Counted from the first letter of the stretch, positions 9,592-19,110 are shown. The stretch: 64,000 nt of DNA from Pararcticibacter amylolyticus (GCF_003130405.1 NZ_QEAS01000001.1:21654-85653), one strand, 5' to 3'. Notes: a model not told the origin generated them from the letters alone. Program-made: numbers and translations.

Positions 9592-10347
9592 TCAATACTT
9601 TAGCCCTTTGGCTGAAGTAACTTCAAGGGTGACAGAGCCTACAAGAATCTCTACCTGGGCTTTTACAGGGATACGATTCCCGTCGTCTGTAATCCAGAGA
9701 TATAATTTGCTGTCTTTCCTGAAGATACGGCCCGGCTTAATCGACGGGTTAAATTTCAGACAATTAAACGTACCTATAGGAGTTTTGATTGTCTCCTTAC
9801 CTACGTAAGTGATCTTCATATCGGCCACTTCATCATCCAGGAAATAAGGAATAGTGAACAAAGTACCCGGCCGGACGCCTGAGAGATCAAGACTCCTTGC
9901 AAAGAAAAAAGCGGATACCAGATCGAATGTCTTATCCCTTCCTTTGAATGTCCCCTTATTACCAACTACTTTATTTTGATCCTGGTAGAAACGTACTTTA
10001 TCGGTACGCCGGTAATTAGCCTCCCTGATATTTTCTGTATAGAGGTAAGGTGTGAGGTCTTTACGATCGATATAAGAGTCGTATCTGTTCCTCACCTTAT
10101 AGAAAAGATTAAAAGACGCCGCTGTTTTGCCCTGGGCGACCAGGTGAAACACCGGCTTATTATCAAACTTAACATCTGAATCGAGTACATTCAAAGTGGC
10201 TTCTGCTGCAGTGATAAACCCGTACCTGAGACGATACTTCAATTCTTCTCCGGGTTTAAACGCCGTCTCTTTGCGGTTCTCCAGCTCCTGGGGAAACACT
10301 AACTGAATAAATAGAAAAAGCGGAAGAAGCAATACAAATTTTCTCAT
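9592..10347 (-). CDS. DUF3108 family periplasmic protein
   Basis: Exported protein of 251 residues. A signal peptide runs from MRKFVLLLPLFLFIQLVF to about residue 19. The body carries the GEELKYRLRYGFITAAEATL and TPIGTFNCLKFNP features of DUF3108 proteins, which are predicted beta-rich and of unknown function. The start is ATG 10347; the in-frame TTG at 10356 only adds MYS before the same signal peptide. The neighbours on both sides are also conserved Bacteroidota unknowns. Confidence 0.78.
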   Translation of the reverse strand: MRKFVLLLPLFLFIQLVFPQELENRKETAFKPGEELKYRLRYGFITAAEATLNVLDSDVKFDNKPVFHLVAQGKTAASFNLFYKVRNRYDSYIDRKDLTPYLYTENIREANYRRTDKVRFYQDQNKVVGNKGTFKGRDKTFDLVSAFFFARSLDLSGVRPGTLFTIPYFLDDEVADMKITYVGKETIKTPIGTFNCLKFNPSIKPGRIFRKDSKLYLWITDDGNRIPVKAQVEILVGSVTLEVTSAKGLKY

Positions 10348-10404
10348 ACTATACAATAGAGCAAAGAGATCAGCCGGTTATCATTCCGGGCCCCGTCACT
10401 ACTT

Positions 10405-10412
10405 CAAACTTA
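10405..10412 (-). promoter_or_regulatory. Possible -7 promoter box of the DUF3108 gene
   Basis: Minus-strand TAAGTTTG is an exact TAnnTTTG match about 58 bases upstream of the ATG. No -33 partner was found. Confidence 0.3.
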
Positions 10413-10430
10413 AACGTACTGTCAATCACA

Positions 10431-10955
10431 TTAGTCTTTTCTCTTAAAAACAGGCACGGTAGAACATGGTTCTCCGTACATAATACTTTTCGCCACTCTC
10501 GTCAGCTCAACAGTTATCGCCACAAACGCGGATTCGGGAACTGCGATATCACCGCATCCCTTTATAACAACCCTCTTATCTCTAAAGTTTTCCATGTCCA
10601 GACTATCAATTTTTTTCCTGAATAAAACCGTCTCGAGCGCTTCCAGACTACCGAACATCACCTCTGCCGCATAAGAGGCCAGCTTGTTAGCCAGCAACAT
10701 ATAAGCCCAGGTGGGCACGATAGCATCTGCCGAGCAGGTAATTGCAACGTTCTTGCCTTCATATTGAGACCAGTCATGTTCTTTCACAAATTCGCGAAAG
10801 TCCTTCTCTTTAAGGATCAACCCGTGAAATAAGTTATTCTTGATATCATAAACTACCCTTTCACCAGCGGGGTAAAGATCGGCAAGATCGAAAGTCACCA
10901 GCCCGCTTTGAGCTACTCTGTTTACTATGTTTTCCTGAATATTCATTTTCTGCAT
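10431..10955 (-). CDS. DUF2480 family protein
   Basis: Cytosolic 174-residue protein conserved in Bacteroidota, function unknown. Family features are IVNRVAQSGLVTFDLADLYP near the start and SIMYGEPCSTVPVFKRKD at the C-terminus. A conserved GCGDIAVPE segment lies near residue 140. No signal peptide or membrane helix is visible. It starts at ATG 10955, with a second ATG three codons on. It ends 84 bases before the DUF3108 gene. Confidence 0.8.
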   Translation of the reverse strand: MQKMNIQENIVNRVAQSGLVTFDLADLYPAGERVVYDIKNNLFHGLILKEKDFREFVKEHDWSQYEGKNVAITCSADAIVPTWAYMLLANKLASYAAEVMFGSLEALETVLFRKKIDSLDMENFRDKRVVIKGCGDIAVPESAFVAITVELTRVAKSIMYGEPCSTVPVFKRKD

Positions 10956-11055
10956 GTTTAGTATGCAAAGTTCAGATCTTGAAATTCAATTCCTATAAGC
11001 ATAAAGTAAAAACTTTAAACGGCATAATGTTTTAAAACAAATTTGCCTAAACATA

Positions 11056-11089
11056 AAAAAAGGTCTGAAGGGAACCTCCAGACCTTTTT
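11056..11089 (-). terminator. Terminator downstream of the ppiD-like gene
   Basis: An 11-bp stem (AAAAAGGTCTG at 11056-11066 with CAGACCTTTTT at 11079-11089) has a T-run on the minus strand. It closes the long coaX-to-ppiD run before the DUF2480 gene. Confidence 0.8.
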
Positions 11090-11104
11090 GCGATATATAA
11101 TTTT

Positions 11105-13216
11105 TTAAAAGAACTTCAGACGATAGTCCTTTATATCTGCTTTTTCACGCAGCACTTCCATCACCTGTCCCTGCGCTCTCTGTCCTACAGTCTGATACAT
11201 TTGCTGTTTTTGGCTGAAGGTGTTAGTGAGAGGGGCAGGATTGGTAAATCCGTTCACCTGAACTACATAGACTCCCTGCTCACCTTCAATGACTTTAGAA
11301 AGCTTCTTCGGCTCAAGGCCAAACACGGTACCTACTACCTTATTTTCCTGGGCAATTCCGGGAATAATAGGATTAGCAAACACAACGTTCTGAACAGGTT
11401 GAACAGGACGGCCGAGCTTTGACGCAACCTGGTTGATAGTAGAAGCGCCGGAAAGTGCTTTCTGCATCTTCTCCGACAGCATTCTGGCTTTAACCAGATT
11501 TCTTACCATTGGTTCGATATCCTTCTTTACTTTCTCTACAGGAAGAATTCCTTTCTCTCTTACGTCGGTAAGGCAGGCTACCACATAAGTGTTCTCGGAT
11601 TCAAACACCTTATCAGAAACATCTCCTCTATCTGCCTCAAAAGCCCATCTTACGATCTCCCTGGGATTTTCAATACCTGAGACCATAGACTGTGAAGGGG
11701 TAATATTCTCTGCGACAAGTTTACGCAGCTTCGATTTCTGGATCTGCTCATTAAAAGATTCAGCATCTTTTACATTCGACAGAAATGCAGAAGCCTTACC
11801 GTAAGCGGCCTGCTGAGTCTGACTGCTACTGGCAACGGCTTTATCTACTATTGCTACTTTAGCAACTCTGGAAGAGCCCACCTGCTTGTCTATCCGTATA
11901 ACGTGTACACCGAACTGGGTTGTGATCACTTTCAGTTCACCGGGCTTCCCGTTAAATACAGCTTCCTCGAACGCCGGAACCATGGCACCGCGGGCAAATG
12001 TTCCGAGCTCTCCGCCTTTATCTTTCGTGCCGTCTGATCCGAATTTTGCAGCCTGCTCAGCAAAGTTACCTCCCTTTTGTAATATAGCCAGAAGAGAATC
12101 AGCAATATTCTTTGCTTTGTCCACTCCTCCAACTGTAGCCGGATTGATCAGAATGTGACTTGCCTTAACAGAGTCGGGGCTCATCCTGACGTCCACAACC
12201 TTCGCAACCTTAAAGGCACCGTTACTGAATACCGGACCGATTACTGTGCCAGTTGAAGCTTTGAAAACTGAAGAATCCAGTGCCGGATCCAACTGTCCCT
12301 TTCTTACATATGCAACAGGAGCTTTGGTATCAGAATTCACACTTACAAAAAGGGAGTCGTTGGTAGTAGTTCTGAAATCTGCTGCCAGCTTGTTTATTAA
12401 ATTCCGGGCATCTGCAGAATCGGCTTTTGAAGGGCTCGCATCAAATATTACATATTCAAACGTCCTGGATTCCTCCCGGTTAACGAATCTCTTTTTATTC
12501 TTATTATAATATTCCTGATAGTCACCATCCGTCAGCTGAACCTTATTGTCAGGAATGGAAGCATATTCAAGATTAACATAATTGAAATTTGCAAGTTTAT
12601 TACGCTGGGAGTAATCTTCTCTCGCTTCCAGAGAGGTCACATAGATTGAATTCTTCACCAGACCGTTATATTTCTGAAAGAGACGACCTCTTTTTATCGA
12701 CAAAAGAAAGTTTCCCCACTGTTGTCCCATTGCACTACCCGGATCCTGGGATTTCATATTTGAAATAAAAGCACTTAACTGCGACCTGTTTATTTGTCCG
12801 GTCTGGGGATCAGCAAAAGCTTGCACAACCTGCGGATCAGGGTTTTTACCTGTGATCATATCGGCTAACTCATTTTCACCAACCTCGATACCAATGCGTT
12901 TAACCTCCTTATTCAGGAGCACAGTCATCACTTCCTGGTTCCACGTATTCTCCACAACATAGGAGGCCATTTGCGGATTAAGGGCACCTTGCCCCATCTG
13001 CTGCTTAAACTGTGCCTCGTTCTGCTCCACTTTCTGACGAAAATCATCAATATTGATCTTTTCTCCGGCAACTTCACCAACGTCGGTTTGGTTGCCTCTC
13101 ATAAAGGGACTGCCGATCTTGATAGCGTCTCCTAATAAAAAGGCTACTATTGCCAAACCTATTGCACCTACAAGGATAACACCTGCACGGTTTCGCAAAA
13201 AACTCATTATTCCCAT
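11105..13216 (-). CDS. PpiD-like membrane-anchored peptidylprolyl isomerase
   Basis: Periplasmic folding factor for outer-membrane and secreted proteins. A single membrane helix at about residues 11-30 anchors a SurA-N/trigger-factor-like chaperone domain. A parvulin domain follows at about 345-445, recognised by VKASHILINP, GGELGTFARGAMVPAFEEAVF and FGVHVIRID. The C-terminal half is chaperone-like. At 703 aa it is somewhat longer than E. coli PpiD, as usual in Bacteroidota. It lies 92 bases downstream of lptC, so envelope assembly is the common theme. Isomerase activity is inferred from the family only. Confidence 0.88.
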   Translation of the reverse strand: MGIMSFLRNRAGVILVGAIGLAIVAFLLGDAIKIGSPFMRGNQTDVGEVAGEKINIDDFRQKVEQNEAQFKQQMGQGALNPQMASYVVENTWNQEVMTVLLNKEVKRIGIEVGENELADMITGKNPDPQVVQAFADPQTGQINRSQLSAFISNMKSQDPGSAMGQQWGNFLLSIKRGRLFQKYNGLVKNSIYVTSLEAREDYSQRNKLANFNYVNLEYASIPDNKVQLTDGDYQEYYNKNKKRFVNREESRTFEYVIFDASPSKADSADARNLINKLAADFRTTTNDSLFVSVNSDTKAPVAYVRKGQLDPALDSSVFKASTGTVIGPVFSNGAFKVAKVVDVRMSPDSVKASHILINPATVGGVDKAKNIADSLLAILQKGGNFAEQAAKFGSDGTKDKGGELGTFARGAMVPAFEEAVFNGKPGELKVITTQFGVHVIRIDKQVGSSRVAKVAIVDKAVASSSQTQQAAYGKASAFLSNVKDAESFNEQIQKSKLRKLVAENITPSQSMVSGIENPREIVRWAFEADRGDVSDKVFESENTYVVACLTDVREKGILPVEKVKKDIEPMVRNLVKARMLSEKMQKALSGASTINQVASKLGRPVQPVQNVVFANPIIPGIAQENKVVGTVFGLEPKKLSKVIEGEQGVYVVQVNGFTNPAPLTNTFSQKQQMYQTVGQRAQGQVMEVLREKADIKDYRLKFF

Positions 13217-13308
13217 ATAATCTAACTTTATTCGTATTCAAAAAGAGCGCGCAAGATACAACTTTTCAAAAAAAAATGACAATATTTACACTAAGAACCT
13301 TTTAGCAA

Positions 13309-13884
13309 TCACTCAATTAAATTCGTGCCTGAAGGGAAGTTTCCTGTTGCGTCTGTAAGCTGCCAGCGCTTAAAACGCTCATCACTGGAAAAACCGTTCC
13401 CAAAAACTATATTTCCGTTGGGCTGAGTGATCGTCACCAGTTTATTTGAGTATACGGGCTCCTTTTTCCCGGGATCCCAGATTAGTTCATCAGATTTAAA
13501 TACATCGCCCTTAGCGCTTGTGCCAACTACATTCTTTCGCATTTCTACCACACGCGAGGTTTCATACTGAAGTGCGTAATCTGACACGATCCTGCTGCTC
13601 TCCTTCAGGTTTTCGTCAAAGAATATAACAGTAGCTCCCTTGGGCATCTCGTAATAAGGTTTATCTACTTTATAGTAATTAAGCAGGGGGGTGAGTATCC
13701 TGGCCTTTACACGCGCAGAATCACTATAGATGATCTCTACACCTTTAGATTTATCCACTCTGACTGAAGAGCCTTTTGCAGAAATCTTCTCTACTTCCCT
13801 GAGGTCATTTTCACAGGCCGTCAGAGAAAAACACACAATTATCAGAATGATACCAAAAACCCGGTACTGCGCCAACTTAATCAA
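13309..13884 (-). CDS. lptC: LPS export protein LptC (lipoprotein form)
   Basis: Bitopic/periplasmic component of the lipopolysaccharide export bridge. The N-terminus is a lipoprotein signal ending in the lipobox LTAC (Cys24), as in Bacteroidota LptC, instead of the uncleaved helix of E. coli. The body includes GVEIIYSDSARVKARI and MPKGATVIFFDE, typical of the family. No ATG is available before the signal peptide; the start is TTG 13884. It overlaps the preceding gene by eight bases, so translation is probably coupled. Length 191 aa is normal. Confidence 0.85.
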   Translation of the reverse strand: MIKLAQYRVFGIILIIVCFSLTACENDLREVEKISAKGSSVRVDKSKGVEIIYSDSARVKARILTPLLNYYKVDKPYYEMPKGATVIFFDENLKESSRIVSDYALQYETSRVVEMRKNVVGTSAKGDVFKSDELIWDPGKKEPVYSNKLVTITQPNGNIVFGNGFSSDERFKRWQLTDATGNFPSGTNLIE

Positions 13885-15178
13885 ATTTATACTTACGGAA
13901 CCACTGATCGTTCAGTGTAAAGCCAAAGTGTATATTTACATACCGTTCACGCACCAAATTGTTTGATAATGTTCCGCGCTGTCCGAGTTCAGCTGAAACG
14001 TTTATTTTATAGAAAGTGGTTCGGGTAGGACTTGCCTGTAAAGGAAAACCAAATCCGAAGGTTACAGCCATTTGCTCAATATCTGTATTATTATACCTGA
14101 TATTGCTCTTATCATATGAAAATCCAAGCCTGTAATCGATAACCTTAAAATAACTGCCCACAGAATTTATGTCCGGGGTGATCTGTCCCCCTACCGAGAA
14201 ACCATAAGAGTTCTGAAGATTATCAGGATTGGAATTCCCCTCCCGGTATTTACTCCACTGCCCCATTCTGACATCCGCTCCTACCAGCCAGTGATTTGCC
14301 TTCTCTATGGTAAACCCAGCAGTATGGGTAAGAGGAAGCTTTAAGGTTTTGGTGGCATACTTCTTCTCCGAACCTATAGAATCAGTCGCTACACCCTCTT
14401 CTCCTCCGGTGCCCTTGGTATAACGGTAAAAAACCATCTTATCGTCCTGGTCCAGCTTGGATGCCAGGGTTCCCGAATAACCAAGTACCAGTCTCAGCTT
14501 GTTTGAAAGAGCTCCTGAATACTGGAGTCCGTAATCGAAGTTGAAACCACCTATGCTGCTGGAAGTTTGCATTCTGGAACTATAAGCAGAATAATCATAT
14601 ACAAACTCATGAGACTCGGTTTCTTCAAGCTTGCCGAATATGTAAGAAACGTTTGCACCTACACTGAAATTTTTCCCTAATTGAACGCCATATCCCAGAT
14701 AAGCTTTAGACAACCCACCGTCTCCTGCATAAATATTATCAACGGTCACCGTATCCGCACTGTTCGGCTCCCGGGTTTGGAAACCCTGGCTGCTGAAAGG
14801 AATTATACCAAAACTGAGTGCCGATGTTTTATTAACAGGAACTCCAAATACCAGATGGCTGAGAGATCCGGTGAAATCTCCTTCAGAACGGTTGCCCTTA
14901 CTTCTGGTTAAAAACTCTCCTCCGATACCACCATCAAAGGTTGTCAGGAGGATAGACGAATACGAAGCCGGATTGGCCAGATTGATGTTGCTGTAAGCCC
15001 CCGCTCTCCTTATCCCTGCGGAGATCCCTCCCATTGCACGGTTCTGGGGAAGCACCGGCCGGTTTAACAAACCTATCCCCAACTGAGAATATGTAGAACC
15101 GGTTGTAGTCTGTGCATTCGTATCCAAACTGAGCACTAATACCAAAGAGAAGAATATATACTTTATAAATTTAATCAT
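13877..15178 (-). CDS. Outer-membrane beta-barrel protein (FadL/PorV-like) of unknown function
   Basis: A 433-residue exported protein with a signal peptide ending near NAQ (about residue 23). An aromatic, Gly-rich, alternating sequence follows, as expected for a beta-barrel. The N-terminal YSQLGIGLLNRPVLPQNRAMGG and NLANPASYSS resemble the start of FadL-like and PorV-like barrels, but it is not PorV, which lies at 38155-39303. It sits between coaX and lptC with 8-base overlaps on both sides, which ties its production to LPS export. Function unknown. Confidence 0.75.
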   Translation of the reverse strand: MIKFIKYIFFSLVLVLSLDTNAQTTTGSTYSQLGIGLLNRPVLPQNRAMGGISAGIRRAGAYSNINLANPASYSSILLTTFDGGIGGEFLTRSKGNRSEGDFTGSLSHLVFGVPVNKTSALSFGIIPFSSQGFQTREPNSADTVTVDNIYAGDGGLSKAYLGYGVQLGKNFSVGANVSYIFGKLEETESHEFVYDYSAYSSRMQTSSSIGGFNFDYGLQYSGALSNKLRLVLGYSGTLASKLDQDDKMVFYRYTKGTGGEEGVATDSIGSEKKYATKTLKLPLTHTAGFTIEKANHWLVGADVRMGQWSKYREGNSNPDNLQNSYGFSVGGQITPDINSVGSYFKVIDYRLGFSYDKSNIRYNNTDIEQMAVTFGFGFPLQASPTRTTFYKINVSAELGQRGTLSNNLVRERYVNIHFGFTLNDQWFRKYKFD

Positions 15179-15914
15179 TATACTGATGAATAACTTCGTT
15201 TAAACCAATAAGAACCAGGTTGGGCTCAGCTTTTATGCTGGCCGCAAAGATGCTATTTTTCAACCGTCTATCAAAAAAATTAACATCTCCACCGCAAAGA
15301 AGAACCTTTGCCTGCGGCCAGTTCCGGCTATATTGTTCTATAAATCCTTTCACTTCAAAGAAAATCCCATTATTAACGCCCGACAATAATGCATCGGCTG
15401 TATCCAGCCCGTACTCTTCCTGAAATGATTCGTCGAACTCAATTAACGGCAGGCGGCCTGTAAAAGTATTCATGGCCCTGAACCGCATTCCGATTCCCGG
15501 GGAAATACTCCCGCCCCAATAGTTCCCTTTGCTATCTATAAAATCATAGGTGATACACGTCCCGGCATCTATCACGAGGCAATCTCTCTCCGGAAGCAAA
15601 GCTTTAGCTCCAATGACTGCTGCATATCTGTCCAGCCCAAGGGTAGACGGCGTTTTGTAATGATTAATTATTCCTGCGCTTATCTTCGTACTGAATTCGA
15701 TATAACGACAGCGCGACTGCAAAAATGCACCAGGCTCCCCGGCATCCTTTCTCACGGTCGACAGCACAGCGTTACTGAGAGGATATTTTTGAAACCAGCC
15801 TGCCAGATGATCAGCGCTGAGATTTTCAGAAACCTCCAGTTCCAAAATCTGACGATCTTTAAACACCGCAACTTTAGAGAACGTATTCCCTATATCCACA
15901 ACCAGATTAAACAT
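15171..15914 (-). CDS. coaX: Type III pantothenate kinase
   Basis: Phosphorylates pantothenate, the first step of coenzyme A synthesis. ASKHA-fold motifs are visible: DIGNTFSKVAVF at residues 7-18 (phosphate 1), LGLDRYAAVIGA and VIDAGTCITYDFID (phosphate 2 and metal site). Length 247 aa is typical. It overlaps the following outer-membrane gene by eight bases and has a possible promoter upstream. The placement with envelope genes is probably historical; no functional link is evident. Confidence 0.93.
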   Translation of the reverse strand: MFNLVVDIGNTFSKVAVFKDRQILELEVSENLSADHLAGWFQKYPLSNAVLSTVRKDAGEPGAFLQSRCRYIEFSTKISAGIINHYKTPSTLGLDRYAAVIGAKALLPERDCLVIDAGTCITYDFIDSKGNYWGGSISPGIGMRFRAMNTFTGRLPLIEFDESFQEEYGLDTADALLSGVNNGIFFEVKGFIEQYSRNWPQAKVLLCGGDVNFFDRRLKNSIFAASIKAEPNLVLIGLNEVIHQYND

Positions 15915-15952
15915 CAGATAATAAGCATTTTATTATCGAAACCAACATATTG

Positions 15953-15960
15953 CAAAGCTA
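15953..15960 (-). promoter_or_regulatory. -7 promoter box of coaX
   Basis: Minus-strand TAGCTTTG, an exact TAnnTTTG match, with a predicted leader of about 35 bases. No convincing -33 element. Confidence 0.4.
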
Positions 15961-16027
15961 TTCAAATTTTAATTGGCTGTTACCGGAGAAATGTTAAAAA
16001 AGGTTAATTGAAATACCCGGATCTGCA

Positions 16028-17002
16028 TCACACGAATTGGAAGTATATAATAAAAGCCGCCAAAATCAGGTAAAGGCTTTCATAAAACCAGCGTTTGGTT
16101 GAACTTGTAAAAAAGTGAGCCATCAGGATAGCCAGCGGAGGCATCGCCAGCAGAAAATGGTGAATGTTGTACTCTCTCGTGATGTTGAAGGATACGATTG
16201 TAAACAAGACAAGAAAAATCAATATGAAGTACGATTTACGTACGTGTACATTGCTCCTGTAAAACTTCTGCTGGAGCGTAAAAACAGACAGGATCAGGAT
16301 CACTGCAACAGGAATGAGCACAATATAATCATATAGGTTAACGTGAAAACCTGTGCGAAAACGGGTAACCCGGGGAAGAATGTTCACAAAACCGCCCAGG
16401 GAATCCGTGAGATAATAGATGGTGCAGAGAAAAAAAACAACCGCTATAAATCCAACCAGGCCGGCAACCCATTCGCGCCAGTTAAATGGCCTGAAAATCA
16501 CCAGAGAGACCCACAATAACGGCATCATTCCTATGAAAGGAAAATAAATCAGGGTGCCCAGCGCTGTGATCATCCCGAGATCGAATAACACCGGAAGTAC
16601 ACTTTCGCGCCGGTAAATGCTGAAAAACTTCTCGATCATCCACAAAATAAGAAAATTGGCTATCAGAACGGGATTCAGTACAACAAAGGGCTCAAGCATG
16701 GCTGAAACGGTGACATACATCAAAGCGGGCAGAAAAGAAGGCTTCCCTAAAAGATTGTAACTATTTACAATGCGGTTTAGCACCATCGCCTGAAGGAGGA
16801 TGATGACTGTTGAATAGAAAATGTTGCTGAAAGGTGAGAAAAGATCTTCAGGCAACTGGATCAGGATTCCTGCATAGGGTTCAAAGAGAGAAAAATCCAA
16901 ATGATCAGGCAATTGCAATAACACCCCTATCCTTAACACAAAGGCTATCACAACTAGCAATATCAGATTTACAGGATTTAAATTTCTGAACTGATTAATC
17001 AT
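16028..17002 (-). CDS. DUF6427 family polytopic membrane protein
   Basis: A 324-residue integral membrane protein beginning MINQFRNLNPVNLILLVVIA, the typical DUF6427 N-terminus. About nine to ten hydrophobic helices are spread over its whole length, with short basic loops such as RFNWREW-like and IYRRES. Function unknown; members are found in Bacteroidota near envelope and nucleotide genes. It is divergent from upp, and coaX follows 113 bases downstream in the same direction. No catalytic motif recognised. Confidence 0.75.
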   Translation of the reverse strand: MINQFRNLNPVNLILLVVIAFVLRIGVLLQLPDHLDFSLFEPYAGILIQLPEDLFSPFSNIFYSTVIILLQAMVLNRIVNSYNLLGKPSFLPALMYVTVSAMLEPFVVLNPVLIANFLILWMIEKFFSIYRRESVLPVLFDLGMITALGTLIYFPFIGMMPLLWVSLVIFRPFNWREWVAGLVGFIAVVFFLCTIYYLTDSLGGFVNILPRVTRFRTGFHVNLYDYIVLIPVAVILILSVFTLQQKFYRSNVHVRKSYFILIFLVLFTIVSFNITREYNIHHFLLAMPPLAILMAHFFTSSTKRWFYESLYLILAAFIIYFQFV

Positions 17003-17098
17003 ACCACAAACAGGGTGTTAAAAAAAGCAATATTAGGATAAAAGCCGCAGAAGCAGAAAATTTATTAATTCCCGAATATGTAACATTTGCCAATTATT

Positions 17099-17106
17099 TA
17101 TCTTTA
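17099..17106 (+). promoter_or_regulatory. Possible -7 promoter box of the upp operon
   Basis: TATCTTTA, one mismatch from TAnnTTTG, about 32 bases upstream of the upp ATG. The divergent gap 17003-17138 holds nothing else recognisable. Confidence 0.35.
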
Positions 17107-17138
17107 AAGCCGTTGGAATTGATTAATTTTAACATAAT

Positions 17139-17780
17139 ATGTACATTCTGAGCGACACTCCATCTATAGGGAATAATTTTTTAGCTGAATTACGCGATGC
17201 CCAGATCCAGCAGGACAGCATGCGCTTTCGAAGAAATCTGGAACGCCTGGGTGAGATCTTTGCGTTTGAGATCAGCAAAACACTGAGCTATAGTGAGACC
17301 GAATTTGAGACGCCCCTGGGAACCGCTTTAGTTCCGGTAATATCCGAACAGCCGGTCCTGGCAACCATTCTTCGCGCAGGACTGCCCCTGCACCAGGGAT
17401 TGCTCAACTATTTTGACAAAGCTGATTCTGCATTTATAGCTGCATACCGTCAGCACACTAAAGGAGATGGATTTGTTATCCAGAAAGAATATGTAACAAC
17501 ACCGGATCTTAACGATAAGATCGTAATTGTTGCAGATACCATGCTGGCGACGGGCAGAAGCATTGTGATGAGCTGTAAAGAACTTCTCGATCAGTATACC
17601 ATAAAACAATTACATATCGTTTCTATTATTGCGAGCAGTGAAGGAGTGGCCTATGTTAAAGCTAATTTACCTAAAGCCAGGCTATGGCTTGGAGCTATTG
17701 ACGAAGAAATGACCACGAAGGCCTATATTGTCCCGGGACTGGGTGATGCCGGCGACCTCGCCTATGGAACAAAAGAGTAA
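17139..17780 (+). CDS. upp: Uracil phosphoribosyltransferase
   Basis: Pyrimidine salvage enzyme joining uracil and PRPP to give UMP. The PRPP-binding loop VIVADTMLATGRSI lies at about residues 128-141. The uracil site near the C-terminus is seen in IVPGLGDAGDLAYGT. Length 213 aa is normal. It is the first of three tightly packed plus-strand genes; the HAD gene starts two bases after its stop, so pyrimidine salvage and nucleotide clean-up are probably coexpressed. Confidence 0.95.
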   Translation: MYILSDTPSIGNNFLAELRDAQIQQDSMRFRRNLERLGEIFAFEISKTLSYSETEFETPLGTALVPVISEQPVLATILRAGLPLHQGLLNYFDKADSAFIAAYRQHTKGDGFVIQKEYVTTPDLNDKIVIVADTMLATGRSIVMSCKELLDQYTIKQLHIVSIIASSEGVAYVKANLPKARLWLGAIDEEMTTKAYIVPGLGDAGDLAYGTKE

Positions 17781-17781
17781 G

Positions 17782-18474
17782 ATGCAATATAAACATATCT
17801 TCTTTGATCTTGATCACACTCTTTGGGATTTCGATAAGAATGCGGAAGAAACCCTTCATGAGCTGTACCAGTCTCATCAGCTCAGATCTTTGGGAGTTTC
17901 CTGCCCTTATACATTCATAGAGACTTACACCCGGAACAATCATGCTCTGTGGGCATCCTATCATACCGGTAAAATCTCAAAAGAATATTTAAGGACTACA
18001 AGGTTCAGAAAGACCTTTATCGACCTCGGGGTGAAACCAGACGCAATTCCATCCCTGTTTGAGGAGGACTACGTCAGGATCTGCCCAACAAAAACGGGCT
18101 TATTCCCCGGAACTCACGATATATTACAATATCTTAACAGGAGATATCGTCTTCACATAATATCTAATGGCTTCACCGAAGCCACCACTACCAAGATTAA
18201 GGTATGTGAACTGGCCGGGTATTTTACAACAATAGTAATCTCTGAAAAGGTTGGTTCCAATAAACCTGACAAGGCCATTTTTGAATATGCATTAAGAGAA
18301 GCCCGCGCAGAGAAGAATGAATGTATCATGATTGGAGATAGTCTGGAAGCAGATGTACGCGGTGCATTGGATTATGGAATAGATGCTATCTATTTTAACC
18401 CTGCAGACAAACCCAAGCCCGAAGACGTACCGGTTCAGATAAAGAATCTGGATGAATTAAGATCTTTATTATGA
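17782..18474 (+). CDS. YjjG-type noncanonical pyrimidine nucleotidase (HAD superfamily)
   Basis: HAD phosphatase, predicted to dephosphorylate (noncanonical) nucleoside monophosphates. Motifs: DLDHT (nucleophile D9 and acid D11), ISNG (motif II), SNKPDKAIF with the motif III lysine, and MIGDSLEADVRGA (motif IV). I chose ATG 17782, two bases after the upp stop, because it gives MQYKHIFFDLDHTLW with the motif at the usual position. ATGs further upstream (17764, 17746) lie inside upp. The link with upp agrees with a nucleotide substrate. It overlaps the next gene by four bases (ATGA). Confidence 0.85.
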   Translation: MQYKHIFFDLDHTLWDFDKNAEETLHELYQSHQLRSLGVSCPYTFIETYTRNNHALWASYHTGKISKEYLRTTRFRKTFIDLGVKPDAIPSLFEEDYVRICPTKTGLFPGTHDILQYLNRRYRLHIISNGFTEATTTKIKVCELAGYFTTIVISEKVGSNKPDKAIFEYALREARAEKNECIMIGDSLEADVRGALDYGIDAIYFNPADKPKPEDVPVQIKNLDELRSLL

Positions 18475-19001
18475 GTATGGGGATAAATGCACGTTCTATC
18501 CTGGATATCACCAGTGAATATCAGGAAATTCTGAAAAATCTCACAGATGAGGAATTTTGCCGTCAGCCTGAAGATGGAAGCTGGTCCTGTTCGGAAATCT
18601 TCTGCCATATTGTGCAGGTTAACGTGCGTTCCCTGCTGGCCATTGAAAAATGCATCTACGGCAAGCAGCAACAAAGGAGGCATGGACTTCCGCTTGTTAC
18701 CAGGCTTATCCTCTATTTCGGGCGATTTCCACCGGGCAAGCTCAATATCCCTTCGAATATACTGGCACTTGTGAGGGTGACAACCCGGGAAGAGGCAAAA
18801 AATGACATGATCAGATTCACCGTGAAACTGAAGGAGCTGTTACCCAAAATATCAAAATGTTCATCAGAGCAAAGAATTAAACATCCCAGACTAGGGATGC
18901 TCAATTGTATTCAGTGGCTCCGGTTTATGGAGATTTACAGCAGATATCATTTAAAGAAATTGAAAAAAAGTTTAAAACGCAACGGACTGCACGCTGGTTA
19001 G
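18471..19001 (+). CDS. DinB-like (DinB/YfiT fold) protein
   Basis: A predicted four-helix-bundle protein of 176 residues. The N-terminal LDITSEYQEILKNLTDEEF and GSWSCSEIFCHI, with H47 as a candidate metal ligand, and the C-terminal SRYHLKKLKK histidine match the DinB/YfiT metalloprotein pattern. Molecular function unknown; several relatives are bacillithiol or mycothiol transferases. It is translationally coupled to the HAD gene by ATGA and is followed by a terminator. Confidence 0.7.
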   Translation: MSMGINARSILDITSEYQEILKNLTDEEFCRQPEDGSWSCSEIFCHIVQVNVRSLLAIEKCIYGKQQQRRHGLPLVTRLILYFGRFPPGKLNIPSNILALVRVTTREEAKNDMIRFTVKLKELLPKISKCSSEQRIKHPRLGMLNCIQWLRFMEIYSRYHLKKLKKSLKRNGLHAG

Positions 19002-19080
19002 ATAAACTAAAATGTCAGAAACAGCGTTATCTCTACATAGCGTTATTTTAATGCTGTTGTTAAATAAAGTTTGATTTGGT

Positions 19081-19110
19081 GGGGAGCTACGGCGTAGTTC
19101 CCCCCTTTTT
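19081..19110 (+). terminator. Terminator of the upp operon
   Basis: A 10-bp stem (19081-19090 with 19094-19103, one G-U pair) and a three-base loop are followed by CCTTTTT. It lies 80 bases after the DinB-like gene. Confidence 0.8.

Noticed and set aside
17728..17781. Longer N-terminus for the HAD nucleotidase
   Set aside because: It lies inside upp and displaces the DLDHT motif from its normal position.
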